From positions 2,294,001-2,358,000 of the forward strand of contig NZ_CP094460.1 in assembly GCF_022809715.1 (NCBI RefSeq): a stretch of DNA of 64,000 nucleotides, read 5' to 3'. Position 1 is the stretch's first letter, and every line of letters begins with the position of its first letter. The notes beneath the pieces are model-generated. The model searched no databases. It saw only the letters and a program-made list of their open reading frames with translations, and was not told the DNA's origin. The stretch comes from Burkholderia pyrrocinia (GTDB lineage Bacteria > Pseudomonadota > Gammaproteobacteria > Burkholderiales > Burkholderiaceae). Of the stretch, positions 35,996 to 46,029 are shown piece after piece. The position numbers and the translations under genes are program-made.

Positions 35996-36670
35996 ATGGC
36001 TGAACTCTTTCTGGTACGGCACGGGCAGGCGTCGTTCGGCACCGACGACTACGACCGGCTTTCCGCGGCCGGCGAGCAGCAGGGCGTCTGGCTCGGCGAA
36101 TACTTCGCGCGGCAGGGCTTGGGGTTCGACCGCGTGATCTGCGGCACGCTGAACCGCCACGCGCAGACGGTCGACGCGATCCGGCGCGGGATGGGCCGCG
36201 AAGGTGTGCCGTACGACCGTCATCCGGGCCTGAACGAATACGATTTCCACGGGCTGTTCGCGGCGGCCGCCGGCGACTATCCGGAGATCGCGCGGCGCGC
36301 AGACGGATCGATGAAGGAATATTTCCGTGCGCTCCGGCAGGTGCTGCAACTTTGGTCCGAGGACAAGCTCGGCGATGCGGCCCCCGAGACCTGGGCGCAG
36401 TTCCAGCAGCGCGTCGCCGATGCGCGCGCCGCGATCCGCCACGGCGGCGGCCAGCGCGTGCTCGCGGTGAGCTCCGGCGGCCCGATCGCGGTCACCGTGC
36501 AGCAGGTGCTCGCGGCACCGCCGTCGAGCGCGATCGCGCTGAACCTGCAGATCCGCAACAGCAGTCTTTCGCAGTTTTTCTTCAACGCCGATGCGTTCCA
36601 CCTCGCGTCGTTCAACGGCATCCCGCATCTGGAGGATCCCGAACGACTCGCGCTGCGAACCTACGGCTGA
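35996..36670 (+). CDS. Histidine phosphatase family protein
   Basis: A 224-residue protein of the phosphoglycerate mutase-like superfamily, with the phosphohistidine motif LVRHGQASFG at ~5-14, a second catalytic arginine near LNRHAQT and a late histidine replaced by a serine-rich stretch (AVSSGGPIAVTV). In typical members that position reads SHGG, so the second catalytic histidine may be missing. It is the first gene of an operon with an APH-fold kinase, 7 bases away. A role on a phosphorylated intermediate is plausible but not shown. Confidence 0.78.
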   Translation: MAELFLVRHGQASFGTDDYDRLSAAGEQQGVWLGEYFARQGLGFDRVICGTLNRHAQTVDAIRRGMGREGVPYDRHPGLNEYDFHGLFAAAAGDYPEIARRADGSMKEYFRALRQVLQLWSEDKLGDAAPETWAQFQQRVADARAAIRHGGGQRVLAVSSGGPIAVTVQQVLAAPPSSAIALNLQIRNSSLSQFFFNADAFHLASFNGIPHLEDPERLALRTYG

Positions 36671-36677
36671 CCCACGA

Positions 36678-37721
36678 ATGATCGCGACGATGACGAACCC
36701 TTCCCAGCAACTCGACACTGCCCGCCTCACGCGCTATCTGGAAGCGCACGTGCCGGGCTTCGAAGGCCCGGTCGACACGGAGAAATTTGCCGGCGGCCAG
36801 TCGAATCCGACTTTCCTGCTGCACGCGAAGAGCGGCCGCTACGTGCTGCGCCGCCAGCCGCCGGGCGAACTGCTGAAATCCGCGCATGCGGTCGACCGCG
36901 AATTCCGCGTGCTGACCGCGCTGTCGGGCACCGCGGTGCCGGTCGCGCGTCCGTATCACCTGTGCGTCGACCGCGACGTGATCGGCAGCATGTTCTACGT
37001 GATGAGCTTCGAGGACGGCCGGATCTTCTGGGATCCCGCGCTGCCGGAACTGCCGAAGGCCGATCGCGCGGCGTGCTACGACGCGCTGCTGCGGACCATG
37101 GCCGCGTTGCACGACATCGATGTCGATGCGGTGGGCCTCGCCGACTACGGCCGCCCCGGCAACTACTTCGAGCGCCAGATCGGCGTATGGACGAAGCAGT
37201 ATCGCGCGGCCGAAACCGGGCGCCTCGACGCGATGGAGACGCTGATCGACTGGCTGCCGAAGGCGTGCCCCGAGGACACGGGCCGGCCGGCGCTGGTGCA
37301 CGGCGATTTCCGGATCGACAACCTGATGTTCGCGCGCGACGGCTATCGCGTGCAGGCCGTGCTCGACTGGGAACTGTCGACGCTCGGCAACCCGCTCGCC
37401 GATCTCGCGTATTTCTGCATGTGCCTGCGGCTGCCGTCCGGCGGGCAGGTGCGCGGCATCGCGGGCCTAGATCGCGCCGAACTCGGCGTGCCGGACGAAG
37501 CGGCGATCGTCGCGCGTTATTGCGAATTGCGCGGGATCGAGCCGATCCGCGACTGGCACTTCTATCTCGCGTTCAGTTTCTTCCGCCTCGCGGCGATCGC
37601 GCAGGGCGTGAAGGCGCGCGCGCTGCAGGGCAACGCGTCGAGCGAGCAAGCGCTGCGCGTCGGCGAAATGGCCGGGCGGCTGGCCGAACTGGCCGTCGGC
37701 GTGATCGACGCGCATCGCTGA
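36678..37721 (+). CDS. APH-fold phosphotransferase, ACAD10/LvaA-like hydroxyacyl-CoA kinase
   Basis: A 347-residue kinase of the aminoglycoside phosphotransferase/choline kinase fold. The catalytic loop is VHGDFRIDNLMF and the metal site LDWELSTLGNP, with FAGGQSNPTFLL near the N-terminus. This is the branch found as the kinase domain of ACAD10/ACAD11 and as LvaA, which phosphorylates 4-hydroxyacyl-CoA so that an acyl-CoA dehydrogenase-like partner can remove the phosphate. Such a dehydrogenase is encoded in the same operon (39362-40606). It is not a resistance enzyme. A second ATG lies four codons downstream. Confidence 0.82.
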   Translation: MIATMTNPSQQLDTARLTRYLEAHVPGFEGPVDTEKFAGGQSNPTFLLHAKSGRYVLRRQPPGELLKSAHAVDREFRVLTALSGTAVPVARPYHLCVDRDVIGSMFYVMSFEDGRIFWDPALPELPKADRAACYDALLRTMAALHDIDVDAVGLADYGRPGNYFERQIGVWTKQYRAAETGRLDAMETLIDWLPKACPEDTGRPALVHGDFRIDNLMFARDGYRVQAVLDWELSTLGNPLADLAYFCMCLRLPSGGQVRGIAGLDRAELGVPDEAAIVARYCELRGIEPIRDWHFYLAFSFFRLAAIAQGVKARALQGNASSEQALRVGEMAGRLAELAVGVIDAHR

Positions 37722-37797
37722 AATCACTGAAATCGCTGACATCGCCGGGATCGCAGAACGGCGACACGACAAACCATCAATGGAGGAGCACAACGAC

Positions 37798-38562
37798 ATG
37801 GCAACGAATCTGTTCGACCTGACCGGCAAGATTGCGCTGGTGACGGGCGCGAGCCGCGGCATCGGCGAGGAAATCGCGAAGCTGCTTGCAGAGCAGGGCG
37901 CACACGTGATCGTGTCGAGCCGCAAGCTCGACGACTGCCGGGCCGTGGCCGACGCGATCGTCGCGGCAGGCGGCCGCGCCGAGGCGCTGGCCTGCCACGT
38001 CGGGCGGCTGGAAGATATCGCGGCGACGTTCGAGCATATCCGCGGCAAGCACGGGCGGCTCGACATCCTCGTGAACAACGCGGCCGCGAACCCGTATTTC
38101 GGGCACATCCTCGATACCGATCTCGCTGCGTACGAGAAGACCGTCGACGTGAACATCCGCGGCTACTTCTTCATGTCGGTCGAGGCCGGCAAGCTGATGA
38201 AGACGCACGGCGGCGGCGCGATCGTCAACACGGCGTCGGTGAACGCGCTGCAGCCGGGCGACCGGCAGGGCATCTACTCGATCACGAAGGCGGCGGTCGT
38301 CAACATGACGAAGGCGTTCGCGAAGGAATGCGGGCCGCTCGGCATCCGCGTGAACGCGCTGCTGCCGGGCCTGACGAAAACGAAGTTCGCGGGCGCGCTG
38401 TTCGCCGACAAGGACATCTACGAGAACTGGATGGCGAAGATCCCGCTGCGCCGTCACGCGGAGCCGCGCGAGATGGCCGGCACCGTGCTGTATCTCGTGT
38501 CGGATGCGGCGAGCTACACGAACGGCGAATGCATCGTCGTCGACGGCGGCCTGACGATCTGA
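37798..38562 (+). CDS. SDR family oxidoreductase
   Basis: A 254-residue classical short-chain dehydrogenase: cofactor motif TGASRGIGEE, structural NNAA, catalytic serine in NTASVNAL, and YSITK with the catalytic Tyr and Lys. It lies between the kinase and another SDR, so it is likely to reduce or oxidise a keto/hydroxy group on an acyl-CoA. The ATG has TGGAGGAG at suitable spacing; an ATG six codons earlier overlaps that ribosome site and is less likely. Confidence 0.88.
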   Translation: MATNLFDLTGKIALVTGASRGIGEEIAKLLAEQGAHVIVSSRKLDDCRAVADAIVAAGGRAEALACHVGRLEDIAATFEHIRGKHGRLDILVNNAAANPYFGHILDTDLAAYEKTVDVNIRGYFFMSVEAGKLMKTHGGGAIVNTASVNALQPGDRQGIYSITKAAVVNMTKAFAKECGPLGIRVNALLPGLTKTKFAGALFADKDIYENWMAKIPLRRHAEPREMAGTVLYLVSDAASYTNGECIVVDGGLTI

Positions 38563-38569
38563 GCGCACG

Positions 38570-39328
38570 ATGAAAATCGACAGCTACGCCGGGCAGGCCG
38601 TGATGATCACCGGCGCCGCAAGCGGCTTCGGCGCGTTGCTCGCGAGCGAACTGGCCGCGATGGGCGCGCGGCTGGTACTCGGCGACCTGAACGGCGAAGC
38701 GCTCGAACGCGTCGCCGCGCCACTGCGCGCGGCCGGCGCCGACGTGATCGCGCAGCGCTGCGACGTGCGTGTCGAAGCGGACGTCGCGGCGCTGGTGCAC
38801 GAAGCCGCCGCGCGTTTCGGGCGGCTCGACGTCGGCATCAACAACGCGGGCATCGCACCGCCGATGAAGGCGCTGATCGACACCGACGAAGCCGATCTCG
38901 ACCTGAGCTTCGCGGTGAACGCGAAGGGCGTGTTCTTCGGGATGAAGCACCAGATCCGCCAGATGCTCGCGCAGCGCGAAGGCGTGATCCTGAACGTCGC
39001 GTCGATGGCCGGGCTCGGCGGCGCGCCGAAGCTGGCCGCGTACGCGGCGTCGAAGCATGCGGTGGTCGGGATCACGAAGACGGCCGCGCTCGAATACGCG
39101 CGCCACGGCATTCGCGTGAACGCGGTGTGCCCGTTCTACAGCACGACGCCGATGGTCACCGACAGCGATATCGGCGACCGCCAGGATTTTCTTGCGCAGG
39201 GCTCGCCGATGAAGCGGCTCGGCCGGCCTGACGAAATCGTCGCGACGATGCTGATGCTGTGCGCGAAGGAAAACACTTACCTGACCGGGCAGGCCGTCGC
39301 CGTCGACGGCGGTGTCTCGGCCTTCTGA
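38570..39328 (+). CDS. SDR family oxidoreductase (second copy in operon)
   Basis: A 252-residue classical SDR with TGAASGFGALL, NNAG, catalytic serine in NVASMAG and YAASK. It begins 8 bases after the preceding SDR but is not a close duplicate of it. GDLN at the end of the second strand suggests NAD(H) preference. It probably carries out another redox step on the same acyl-CoA, comparable with LvaD in the levulinate pathway. Confidence 0.87.
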   Translation: MKIDSYAGQAVMITGAASGFGALLASELAAMGARLVLGDLNGEALERVAAPLRAAGADVIAQRCDVRVEADVAALVHEAAARFGRLDVGINNAGIAPPMKALIDTDEADLDLSFAVNAKGVFFGMKHQIRQMLAQREGVILNVASMAGLGGAPKLAAYAASKHAVVGITKTAALEYARHGIRVNAVCPFYSTTPMVTDSDIGDRQDFLAQGSPMKRLGRPDEIVATMLMLCAKENTYLTGQAVAVDGGVSAF

Positions 39329-39361
39329 CCGAACCGAACACGGAATCTCGAGGAGTCGATC

Positions 39362-40606
39362 ATGGACTTTGGCTACACCCCGAAAGTGGAAGAACTGCGT
39401 GAGCGCGTAAGCGCGTTCATGGACGCGCACATCGTGCCGCGCATCCGCCAGTGGAACGAGGAAGTGCAGGCGGGCCAGTATCCCGTGTCGTTCATGGAGG
39501 AACTGAAGGAACGCGCGAAGGCGGAGGGGCTGTGGAACCTGTTCCTGCCGCACCTGAAGGGCGACGAGCCCGGCACGGGCCTGACGAACCTCGAATACGC
39601 GCCGCTCGCCGAGATCATGGGGCGTGTGAGCTGGGCGTCGGAGGTGTTCAACTGCAATGCGCCGGACACGGGCAACATGGAGCTGCTGCACATGTTCGCG
39701 ACGCCCGAGCAGCGCGAGCAGTGGCTGCTGCCGCTGCTGCGCGGCGAGATCCGTTCGGCGTTCGCGATGACGGAGCCCGACGTGGCGTCGTCGGATGCGA
39801 CGAACATCACGACGCGCATCGAGCGCGCGGGCGACGAGTACGTGATCAACGGCCGCAAGTGGTTCATCACGAACGCCGCGCATCCGAACTGCAAGATCTT
39901 CATCGTGATGGGCAAGACCGATCCCGACGCCGAGTCGCACCAGCAGCAGAGCATGATCCTCGTGCCGCGCGACACGCCGGGCGTGACGGTCGTGCGCAAC
40001 ATCACGGTGGTCAATCACCATGCACCGGAAGGGCACTGCGAGATCACGTTCGACAACGTGCGCGTGCCGGCGCGCAACCTGCTCGGCGACGAAGGCAGCG
40101 GCTTCGCGCTCGCGCAGGCACGCCTCGGGCCGGGCCGCATCCATCACTGCATGCGTTCGATCGGCGCGGCCGAGCTCGCGCTGGAGCTGATGGTCGATCG
40201 CGCGCAGTCGCGCGTCGCGTTCGGCAAGCCGCTGAACCGGCACGGCACCGTCGGCGAATGGATCGCGCGCTCGCGCATCGAGATCGACCAGGCGCGCCTG
40301 CTGGTGCTGAAGGCCGCGTGGATGATCGACAAGGTCGGCGCGAAGGCCGCGCGCAAGGAAATCTCGATGATCAAGGCGCTCGTGCCGACCGTGTATACGG
40401 ACGTCTGCGACCGCGCGATGCAGGTGTTCGGCGCGGCGGGGTTGAGCCCCGATACGCCGCTCGCCGATCTGTGGACCTGGGGCCGCGCGCTGCGCTTCGC
40501 CGACGGCCCGGACGAGGTGCACCTGCAGGCGATCGCGCGGATGGAGATCAAGGACGGCGAGCCGGGTTCGACCGCGCCTTACCTGACGCCGCCGCCGCGC
40601 GGTTGA
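39362..40606 (+). CDS. Acyl-CoA dehydrogenase, ACAD10/11-like partner of the kinase
   Basis: A 414-residue flavoprotein of the acyl-CoA dehydrogenase family with [14 protein letters not shown], the [11 protein letters not shown] loop and the C-terminal [23 protein letters not shown] (a long motif at ~360-383, cited here in part). The [13 protein letters not shown] segment and the overall length match the ACAD10/11 and LvaC group. Together with the APH-fold kinase, this suggests removal of phosphate from a 4-phosphoacyl-CoA to route hydroxy acids into beta-oxidation. GAGGAG precedes the ATG. Confidence 0.86.
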   Translation: MDFGYTPKVEELRERVSAFMDAHIVPRIRQWNEEVQAGQYPVSFMEELKERAKAEGLWNLFLPHLKGDEPGTGLTNLEYAPLAEIMGRVSWASEVFNCNAPDTGNMELLHMFATPEQREQWLLPLLRGEIRSAFAMTEPDVASSDATNITTRIERAGDEYVINGRKWFITNAAHPNCKIFIVMGKTDPDAESHQQQSMILVPRDTPGVTVVRNITVVNHHAPEGHCEITFDNVRVPARNLLGDEGSGFALAQARLGPGRIHHCMRSIGAAELALELMVDRAQSRVAFGKPLNRHGTVGEWIARSRIEIDQARLLVLKAAWMIDKVGAKAARKEISMIKALVPTVYTDVCDRAMQVFGAAGLSPDTPLADLWTWGRALRFADGPDEVHLQAIARMEIKDGEPGSTAPYLTPPPRG

Positions 40607-40706
40607 GTGGTGCGCCGGGATGCGCAACGCGTCTGGTGCCGCTCGCGGAGCCGGCATGGACGAACGAATGGCGCACGCCGTAAGATGCCGGCAAGGAGAT
40701 CCGGCG

Positions 40707-41612
40707 ATGCGCCTTTCGAAGATTGATCTGAACCTGTTCGTCGTATTCGAGGCGATCTACAACAAGCGCAACCTGACGCGGGCGGCCGAGGTGCTGAACC
40801 TCACGCAGCCGGCCGTCAGCAACGCGCTGGCGCGGCTGCGCAAGACGCTGAACGATCCGCTGTTCGTCAGCACGCCGGCCGGGATGATGCCGACGCCGAT
40901 GGCCGAGAACATCGTCGGCCGCGTGCGCGAGGCGCTGCAGCTGCTCGATTCGAGCGCGCACGAAGGCGACGTGTTCGATCCCGCATCGTCGGCGCGCGTG
41001 TTCCGGCTCAGCATGAGCGACCTGACCGAAGCGCTGCTGCTGCCGGCGCTCGGTGAACTGCTGCAAACGCATGCGCCCGGCATGCACGTGCGCAGCTATA
41101 CGATGGACCGCCGCGAAGTGGCCACCGCGCTCGCGAACGGCTCGGTCGACATCGCGATCGACGCGCCGCTGATCGGCGATCCGCATCTGCACCAGGCGCT
41201 GCTCGTGCGCGACCGCTACGCGTGCATGATCCGCGACGACCACCCGTTCAAGGGCAACACGCTGACCATGGACGACTACCTGTCGATGGGGCACATCCAC
41301 GTGTCGAGCCGCCGCAAGGGCAGCGGGCACGTCGACGCGGAACTGACCCGCCTCGGGTTGCGCCGCAACATCCAGATGCGCGTGCAGCACTACATGGTCG
41401 CGCCGCTGATTGCGATGCGCGGCGATCTCGCGCTGACGGCGCCGCTGCGGCTGCTGCAGCGCTATCCGGCGCGGATCCTCGAACTGCCGTTCGAGATGCC
41501 GGGTCTCGAATACTTCTGCTACTGGCATCGCAGCGCCGATCAGGACCAGGGCAGCCGGTGGCTGCGCGAACAGTTGATGACGCTGATGGGCGGGATGGGC
41601 GAGCCGCAGTGA
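40707..41612 (+). CDS. LysR family transcriptional regulator
   Basis: A 301-residue LysR protein with an N-terminal helix-turn-helix (FEAIYNKRNLTRAAEVLNLT at ~12-31) and the NodD/PcpR-like look of regulators that begin KIDLNLF. The ATG has AAGGAG upstream; the longer frame overlaps the end of the dehydrogenase operon with no such site. It follows the kinase/dehydrogenase operon in the same direction, so it may control that operon in trans, for instance through the ATTCAT dyad at 35902-35916. Confidence 0.84.
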   Translation: MRLSKIDLNLFVVFEAIYNKRNLTRAAEVLNLTQPAVSNALARLRKTLNDPLFVSTPAGMMPTPMAENIVGRVREALQLLDSSAHEGDVFDPASSARVFRLSMSDLTEALLLPALGELLQTHAPGMHVRSYTMDRREVATALANGSVDIAIDAPLIGDPHLHQALLVRDRYACMIRDDHPFKGNTLTMDDYLSMGHIHVSSRRKGSGHVDAELTRLGLRRNIQMRVQHYMVAPLIAMRGDLALTAPLRLLQRYPARILELPFEMPGLEYFCYWHRSADQDQGSRWLREQLMTLMGGMGEPQ

Positions 41613-41646
41613 CGCTCGACGTTCTGCGGGTATAGCGCGTGCGCGC

Positions 41647-42774
41647 TTAAAACGGATCGTCGTCGAAGCGGGAGGAAGCCGGCCGGCGCTTCATGTCCTT
41701 CAGCCAGTCCCGGACGTTTTCCGGATCGTCGAATTCGCGCAGCGCCACGGTCAGGTCGTGGTTGCTGCGCTGCATGCCGGCAATGTCGCGCGTGAGCATG
41801 CGCATCACGGTATCGGGTGCCACCTTGACTGACGACGCGATTCCGTACGTCCGCCGGAAACCAGTCTCGACGTGCAGGATCTCCTGATCCAGCTCGTGGA
41901 TCTGTTCCTCCAGGATGCCGTTGTAGCGCGCCAGCCGATCTTCACCGAGGCCGGCGATCGCGCGCCGGTCGATCTGCTCGATCTCCAGTTGCAGCTCCAG
42001 CAGTTGCAGGAGATTGCCCTTCGCATAAGCGTGGTTGACCCGCTGCATCAGCACCGTCTTGCGTTGCTGTTCACGGGGATCGGTTTCGCGATCGGGATGC
42101 AGCACGCTCGCGAGCTTGCGATAGACCTCGCGGATCGACTTGCTCGATTCGGCCTGCTCGGCTTCGAGTTTGGCTGCCGCGGCCGATTGCCGGGGTGCTT
42201 TCTTGCGCTTCGCGCGCTGTGCTTCGCGGGCCTCGTGGGCGGCCATGTCGCGCTTGAACTGTTCGTCCTGTTCGGCTTGCATGCGCTCGATCAGTTCGTC
42301 GGGCGATAGCGTGTCGAGGTCGTCTGCCGGTTCAATGCGCGGCATCGGCTCCGGTTCCGGCTTCATCTGCTCGAGATCGGCCGCTGCGTTGCCTTCGTTG
42401 TCGGATGCGCTGTGCCGGTTGTAGATGACTTTCAGCTGCGCGTCGTCGCTGACGTCGAGCAGGTTGCGAGCCATATCGGCGATCAGTGCGGACAGCGTGC
42501 GCTGCTCGGCCTTGCTCAAACCCTTCTGCAGGAACGCGTCGTCGAGCAGATTGAGCAAGCTGATCCGCAACGCCGTCGATGCCTGTTCGAGCGGCAACAG
42601 CCCGTCGACGAATTTTTTCTGGAAGACCGGCATGACGGCTTCCCACGCACCGAGATGTTCGCGCCGCTTTTCGATTTGCTCGACGAGCGTGTTGAACGCC
42701 TTCTGGGCTTTCGACAGGCTGGCTGTCTCGTGGCTGGGCGCGATGACGACCGCGGCTCCGCGACGTGCGGTCAT
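41647..42774 (-). CDS. J-domain (DnaJ-like) protein
   Basis: A 375-residue, highly charged, mostly helical protein with probable coiled coils. A J-domain-like segment lies in the middle to C-terminal half: SKSIREVYRKLASVLHPDRE contains the essential HPD triad, followed by MQRVNHAYAKGNLLQLLELQ. J-domains stimulate Hsp70 ATPase; an internal position suggests a dedicated adaptor. No signal or membrane segment is seen. I chose MTARRG as the start because the upstream frame has a composition unlike the protein. Convergent with the LysR gene. Confidence 0.75.
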   Translation of the reverse strand: MTARRGAAVVIAPSHETASLSKAQKAFNTLVEQIEKRREHLGAWEAVMPVFQKKFVDGLLPLEQASTALRISLLNLLDDAFLQKGLSKAEQRTLSALIADMARNLLDVSDDAQLKVIYNRHSASDNEGNAAADLEQMKPEPEPMPRIEPADDLDTLSPDELIERMQAEQDEQFKRDMAAHEAREAQRAKRKKAPRQSAAAAKLEAEQAESSKSIREVYRKLASVLHPDRETDPREQQRKTVLMQRVNHAYAKGNLLQLLELQLEIEQIDRRAIAGLGEDRLARYNGILEEQIHELDQEILHVETGFRRTYGIASSVKVAPDTVMRMLTRDIAGMQRSNHDLTVALREFDDPENVRDWLKDMKRRPASSRFDDDPF

Positions 42775-42976
42775 GATTGATGTCCTCCGGCCGCGGCAGG
42801 AGGCGCGGCAGGCCGGTATTTTAGCCGGACGGGCGTTCCTCCGGCTTCCGGTTCCGTGCTTGCGTCGTATCGGGTGCCTGGCCGCCCGGGCGACAGCGAG
42901 CAACGCTACGTGCCATGGAGGTCCCGGTCGCCGGCGGCCCGGAAGGGTCTGCTCCTCAGAAACGACCGGCAGCGCG

Positions 42977-43300
42977 TTATTGCCTTACCGGCGCAACCGC
43001 CGGCGCGCCCGAATCCGAGCCCGCTGCGCCGTTCGCCCCGTAGGCTGCTTCCGCGCTCTTGCGTTCGGCGAGGCGCTTGGCGGCCAGGCGTTCCTGCGCG
43101 GCGACGATATCGCCCGGATAGTTGTCGCCGTCGCCGGCAATCGGCTCGTAGCCGACCGATTCGAGGTCGAGCAGTTCCTGGCGCACTTGTGCGCGCGTGA
43201 GCGTCGAGTGCGACGATTGCGCGTACGACGCGGCCGGTGCGGCGAGAAGAGCGGTGGCGGTAGCGGCGACAGTGGCGATGGTGACGATGATGGATTTCAC
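42977..43300 (-). CDS. DUF4148 family small exported protein
   Basis: A 107-residue protein with a signal peptide (KSIIVTIATVAATATALLAA..SYAQ, ~1-28), followed by LTRAQVRQELLDLESVGYEP, the core DUF4148 motif, and a Gly/Ala-rich tail. The start is GTG with TGAGGAAACC upstream, which decides it over the longer frame. DUF4148 proteins are abundant in Burkholderia and periplasmic, with no known function. Confidence 0.85.
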   Translation of the reverse strand: MKSIIVTIATVAATATALLAAPAASYAQSSHSTLTRAQVRQELLDLESVGYEPIAGDGDNYPGDIVAAQERLAAKRLAERKSAEAAYGANGAAGSDSGAPAVAPVRQ

Positions 43301-43510
43301 GGTTTCCTCAGACGATTGCGTTGCGGTTCGGCGCGAATTTGCTTCGCTGAACCGACGAGACAAGTTTAGGAACCCGGACCGGCCGGATAAATGGCGATTC
43401 CTGACCAACTGTGTTCCTGAATGAGTCAGAGTGAGTGATGCGTGCGCAACACGACGAAGATCGACGTCACGTGGAGGAGAGGTTGCGGTGGCGTGCGCAG
43501 CGCCGTTGCA

Positions 43511-45889
43511 TCAGTCGCCGAACAACTGCCCCTGCCCGGAGATCACGCGTTCGAAATCGTCGCGCAGGAACGGCAGGATCGCATCGGCGACGGGCTGCAA
43601 CTGGCGGCTCAGGTAGAACGCGTAGTCGATCGGCGAACGCATCGTTTCGAGCGGCTCGGGGCCGGCCGTCGTCATCACGTAGCTGATCCAGCCGCCGCGC
43701 TGGTACTGCATCGGCCGGCCTTGCGCCTGGTTGAACTCGTCGGCGATCCGCGCCGCGCGCACATGCGGCGGCACGTTGCGCTCGTACTCGCGCAGCGGCC
43801 GGCGCACGCGCTTGCGGTAGACGAGCTGGTCGTCGAATTCGCCGGCGAGCGTGCGCTGCACGTAATCGCGAATGAAATCCTGGTACGGCTCGCGTCTGAA
43901 CACGCGCCGGTACAGCTCGCGCTGGAACTGCTGCGCGAGCGGCGTCCAGTCGGTACGCACCGTTTCGAGCCCCTTGAAGACGAGGTCCTCGCCGCCGTCG
44001 GCCGTCGCCGCGAGGCCCGCGTAGCGCTTCTTGCTGCCTTCTTCCGCACCGCGCACGGTCGGCATCAGGAACCGGCGGTAATGCCGCTCGTATTGCAGTT
44101 CCAGCGCGCTTTCGAGCCCGAAGTGGTCGCGCAGGTGCGCGTGCCACCAGCGGTTCACGTGCTCGACGAGCGCGCGGCCCTTGGTGCCGGCTTCGTCGTC
44201 GTCGTGCGCGCGACCGAGCCACACGAACGTCGAATCGGTATCGCCGTAGATTACTTCGTAACCCTGAGCTTCGATCAGCTCGCGCGTGCGGTGCATGATC
44301 TCGTGGCCGCGCATCGTGATCGACGACGCGAGGCGCGGGTCGAAGAAGCGGCAGCCCGTCGAGCCGAGCACGCCGTAGAACGAATTCATGATGATCTTCA
44401 GCGCCTGCGACAACGGCGCGTTGCGCTGGCGCTTCGCGTCGTCGCGGCCTTCCCACACGCGGCGCACGATATCGGGCAGGCAGTGCGCGGTGCGCGAGAA
44501 GCGCGCGCCGAGAAAACCCGGCACCGACGCGTCGTCGCCGGGGTTCGCGAGCCCTTCGATCAGCCCGACGGGATCGATCAGGAACGTGCGGATGATCGAC
44601 GGATAGAGGCTCTTGTAGTCGAATACGAGCACCGAGTCGTACAGCCCGGGGCGCGAATCCATCACGAAGCCGCCGGGGCTGTTCTGCCCCGTCACGTCGC
44701 CGAGGTTCGGTGCGACATAGCCGAGCCTGTGCATGCGCGGCAGGTACAGGTGCGTGAACGCCGCGACCGAGCCGCCGGTGCGATCGGCCGCGAGCCCCGT
44801 GACGCTCGCGCGTTCGAGCGCGAAGGACAGCAGGTCGGCCTTGTCGAAGATGCGCGTGACGAGCTCGCAGTCCTTCAGGTTGTAGTGCGCGAGCGCGGGC
44901 TTGTCGTGGTCGAAGCGGCGCTGGATCTCGTCCATCCGCTGGTACGGGTTGTCGATCGACTTGCCTTCGCCGAGCAGCGCTTGCGACACGTATTCGAGGC
45001 TGAACGACGGGAACGTCCACGTCGCGGATTTCAGCATGTCGATGCCGTCGAGGATCAGCCGGCCGGCCGCGCCCGCGAAGAAGTGGTCGGGCTGCTGGCC
45101 GTGCGCGCGCCAGTCGAGCACGCTGCCGCCGCGCCCGAGCTTCAGCGGCACGCCGTATTGCTCCGCGTGCGCATGCAGGATGCGCAGGTCGAACTGCACG
45201 AGGTTCCAGCCGATCACCGCATCGGGATCGTGTTCGTCGAACCAGTCGTTCAGCCGCGCGAGCATCGCGGGCCGGCTGTCGCAGTAGTCGAGGCGGAAGT
45301 CGATGGCGCTCGCGTCGGCATCGCCGTTCGGCGGCCCGAGCATGTAGACCTGCCGTTGGCCGCAGCCCTCGAGCGCGATCGAATACAGCTCGCCGTGCAC
45401 GCTGGTTTCGATGTCGAGCGACACGCAGCGCAGCGCCGGCCGGTAGCCGGTCGCGGGTTTCAGCTCGCCGCCGGTCAGCGTGCCGTCGTTGCCGGGTTGG
45501 CCGCGAAACTGCACGCATGCCGTGATGAAGCGCTCCATCGCGTAGCGGTCGGGCGGCTGCACATCGGCTTCGTAGACGTCGACGCCGGCCGCCGCGAGGC
45601 GCTTCTGGAGCCCGGACAGGTGGCGATAGCGCCGGCAATAGAGACCGACGACCGGGCGCCGGCTGAAATCGCGCAATGCGAGCGGGCGCAATTCCGCATC
45701 GCGTTCGCCGGCCAGCGTGCGTTCGGCGAGCGCCTGCTGTTGGACCGGAATGAACGCGACGGCTTCCTGCGGGCGCAACCGCACGCGGCGCGGACCGTGT
45801 TCGGTTGCCAGCCAGAACTCGATCTCGATACCGGTCGCGGTGTCCCGCCAGTGGCGGGTGAGGATGAAACCCTGCTCGAACGCAGTCAA
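43511..45889 (-). CDS. polB: DNA polymerase II (family B)
   Basis: A 792-residue replicative-type repair polymerase. The 3'-5' exonuclease domain shows LDIETS (Exo I), [11 protein letters not shown] (Exo II) and YNLKDCELV (Exo III). The polymerase domain has [13 protein letters not shown] (motif A), [13 protein letters not shown] (motif B) and YGDTDSTFV (motif C). The C-terminus QGQLFGD fits a beta-clamp-binding peptide. It acts in translesion synthesis and replication restart. The start reads TTG; the first residues match the family N-terminus. No clear LexA box was found upstream. The long plus-strand frame opposite it is an antisense shadow. Confidence 0.95.
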   Translation of the reverse strand: MTAFEQGFILTRHWRDTATGIEIEFWLATEHGPRRVRLRPQEAVAFIPVQQQALAERTLAGERDAELRPLALRDFSRRPVVGLYCRRYRHLSGLQKRLAAAGVDVYEADVQPPDRYAMERFITACVQFRGQPGNDGTLTGGELKPATGYRPALRCVSLDIETSVHGELYSIALEGCGQRQVYMLGPPNGDADASAIDFRLDYCDSRPAMLARLNDWFDEHDPDAVIGWNLVQFDLRILHAHAEQYGVPLKLGRGGSVLDWRAHGQQPDHFFAGAAGRLILDGIDMLKSATWTFPSFSLEYVSQALLGEGKSIDNPYQRMDEIQRRFDHDKPALAHYNLKDCELVTRIFDKADLLSFALERASVTGLAADRTGGSVAAFTHLYLPRMHRLGYVAPNLGDVTGQNSPGGFVMDSRPGLYDSVLVFDYKSLYPSIIRTFLIDPVGLIEGLANPGDDASVPGFLGARFSRTAHCLPDIVRRVWEGRDDAKRQRNAPLSQALKIIMNSFYGVLGSTGCRFFDPRLASSITMRGHEIMHRTRELIEAQGYEVIYGDTDSTFVWLGRAHDDDEAGTKGRALVEHVNRWWHAHLRDHFGLESALELQYERHYRRFLMPTVRGAEEGSKKRYAGLAATADGGEDLVFKGLETVRTDWTPLAQQFQRELYRRVFRREPYQDFIRDYVQRTLAGEFDDQLVYRKRVRRPLREYERNVPPHVRAARIADEFNQAQGRPMQYQRGGWISYVMTTAGPEPLETMRSPIDYAFYLSRQLQPVADAILPFLRDDFERVISGQGQLFGD

Positions 45890-45992
45890 AACGCTTGCTC
45901 GTCGTGGATGCCCAGGCGGCGGATTTTAGCGCTTGGGCGGGGTCCGTGCCTGACGCGGGCATGGACGAAATGGGGATGGAGCGATATCGGTT

Positions 45993-46013
45993 TATTGACT
46001 GATCTGTCCATAA
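45993..46013. promoter_or_regulatory. TetR operator 1 (autoregulatory)
   Basis: TATTGACTGATCTGTCCATAA, 16 bases before the TetR start. It differs by one base from the site before the SDR gene at 46671-46691. The dyad GACTGATC(A/T)GTC fits a TetR dimer site that also covers the promoter. Confidence 0.75.
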
Positions 46014-46029
46014 CGCCTATTCTGCGGCA

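Noticed and set aside
36678..37721. Aminoglycoside resistance phosphotransferase
   Set aside because: The fold is shared, but the operon with acyl-CoA dehydrogenase and SDR genes fits the ACAD10/LvaA kinase branch.
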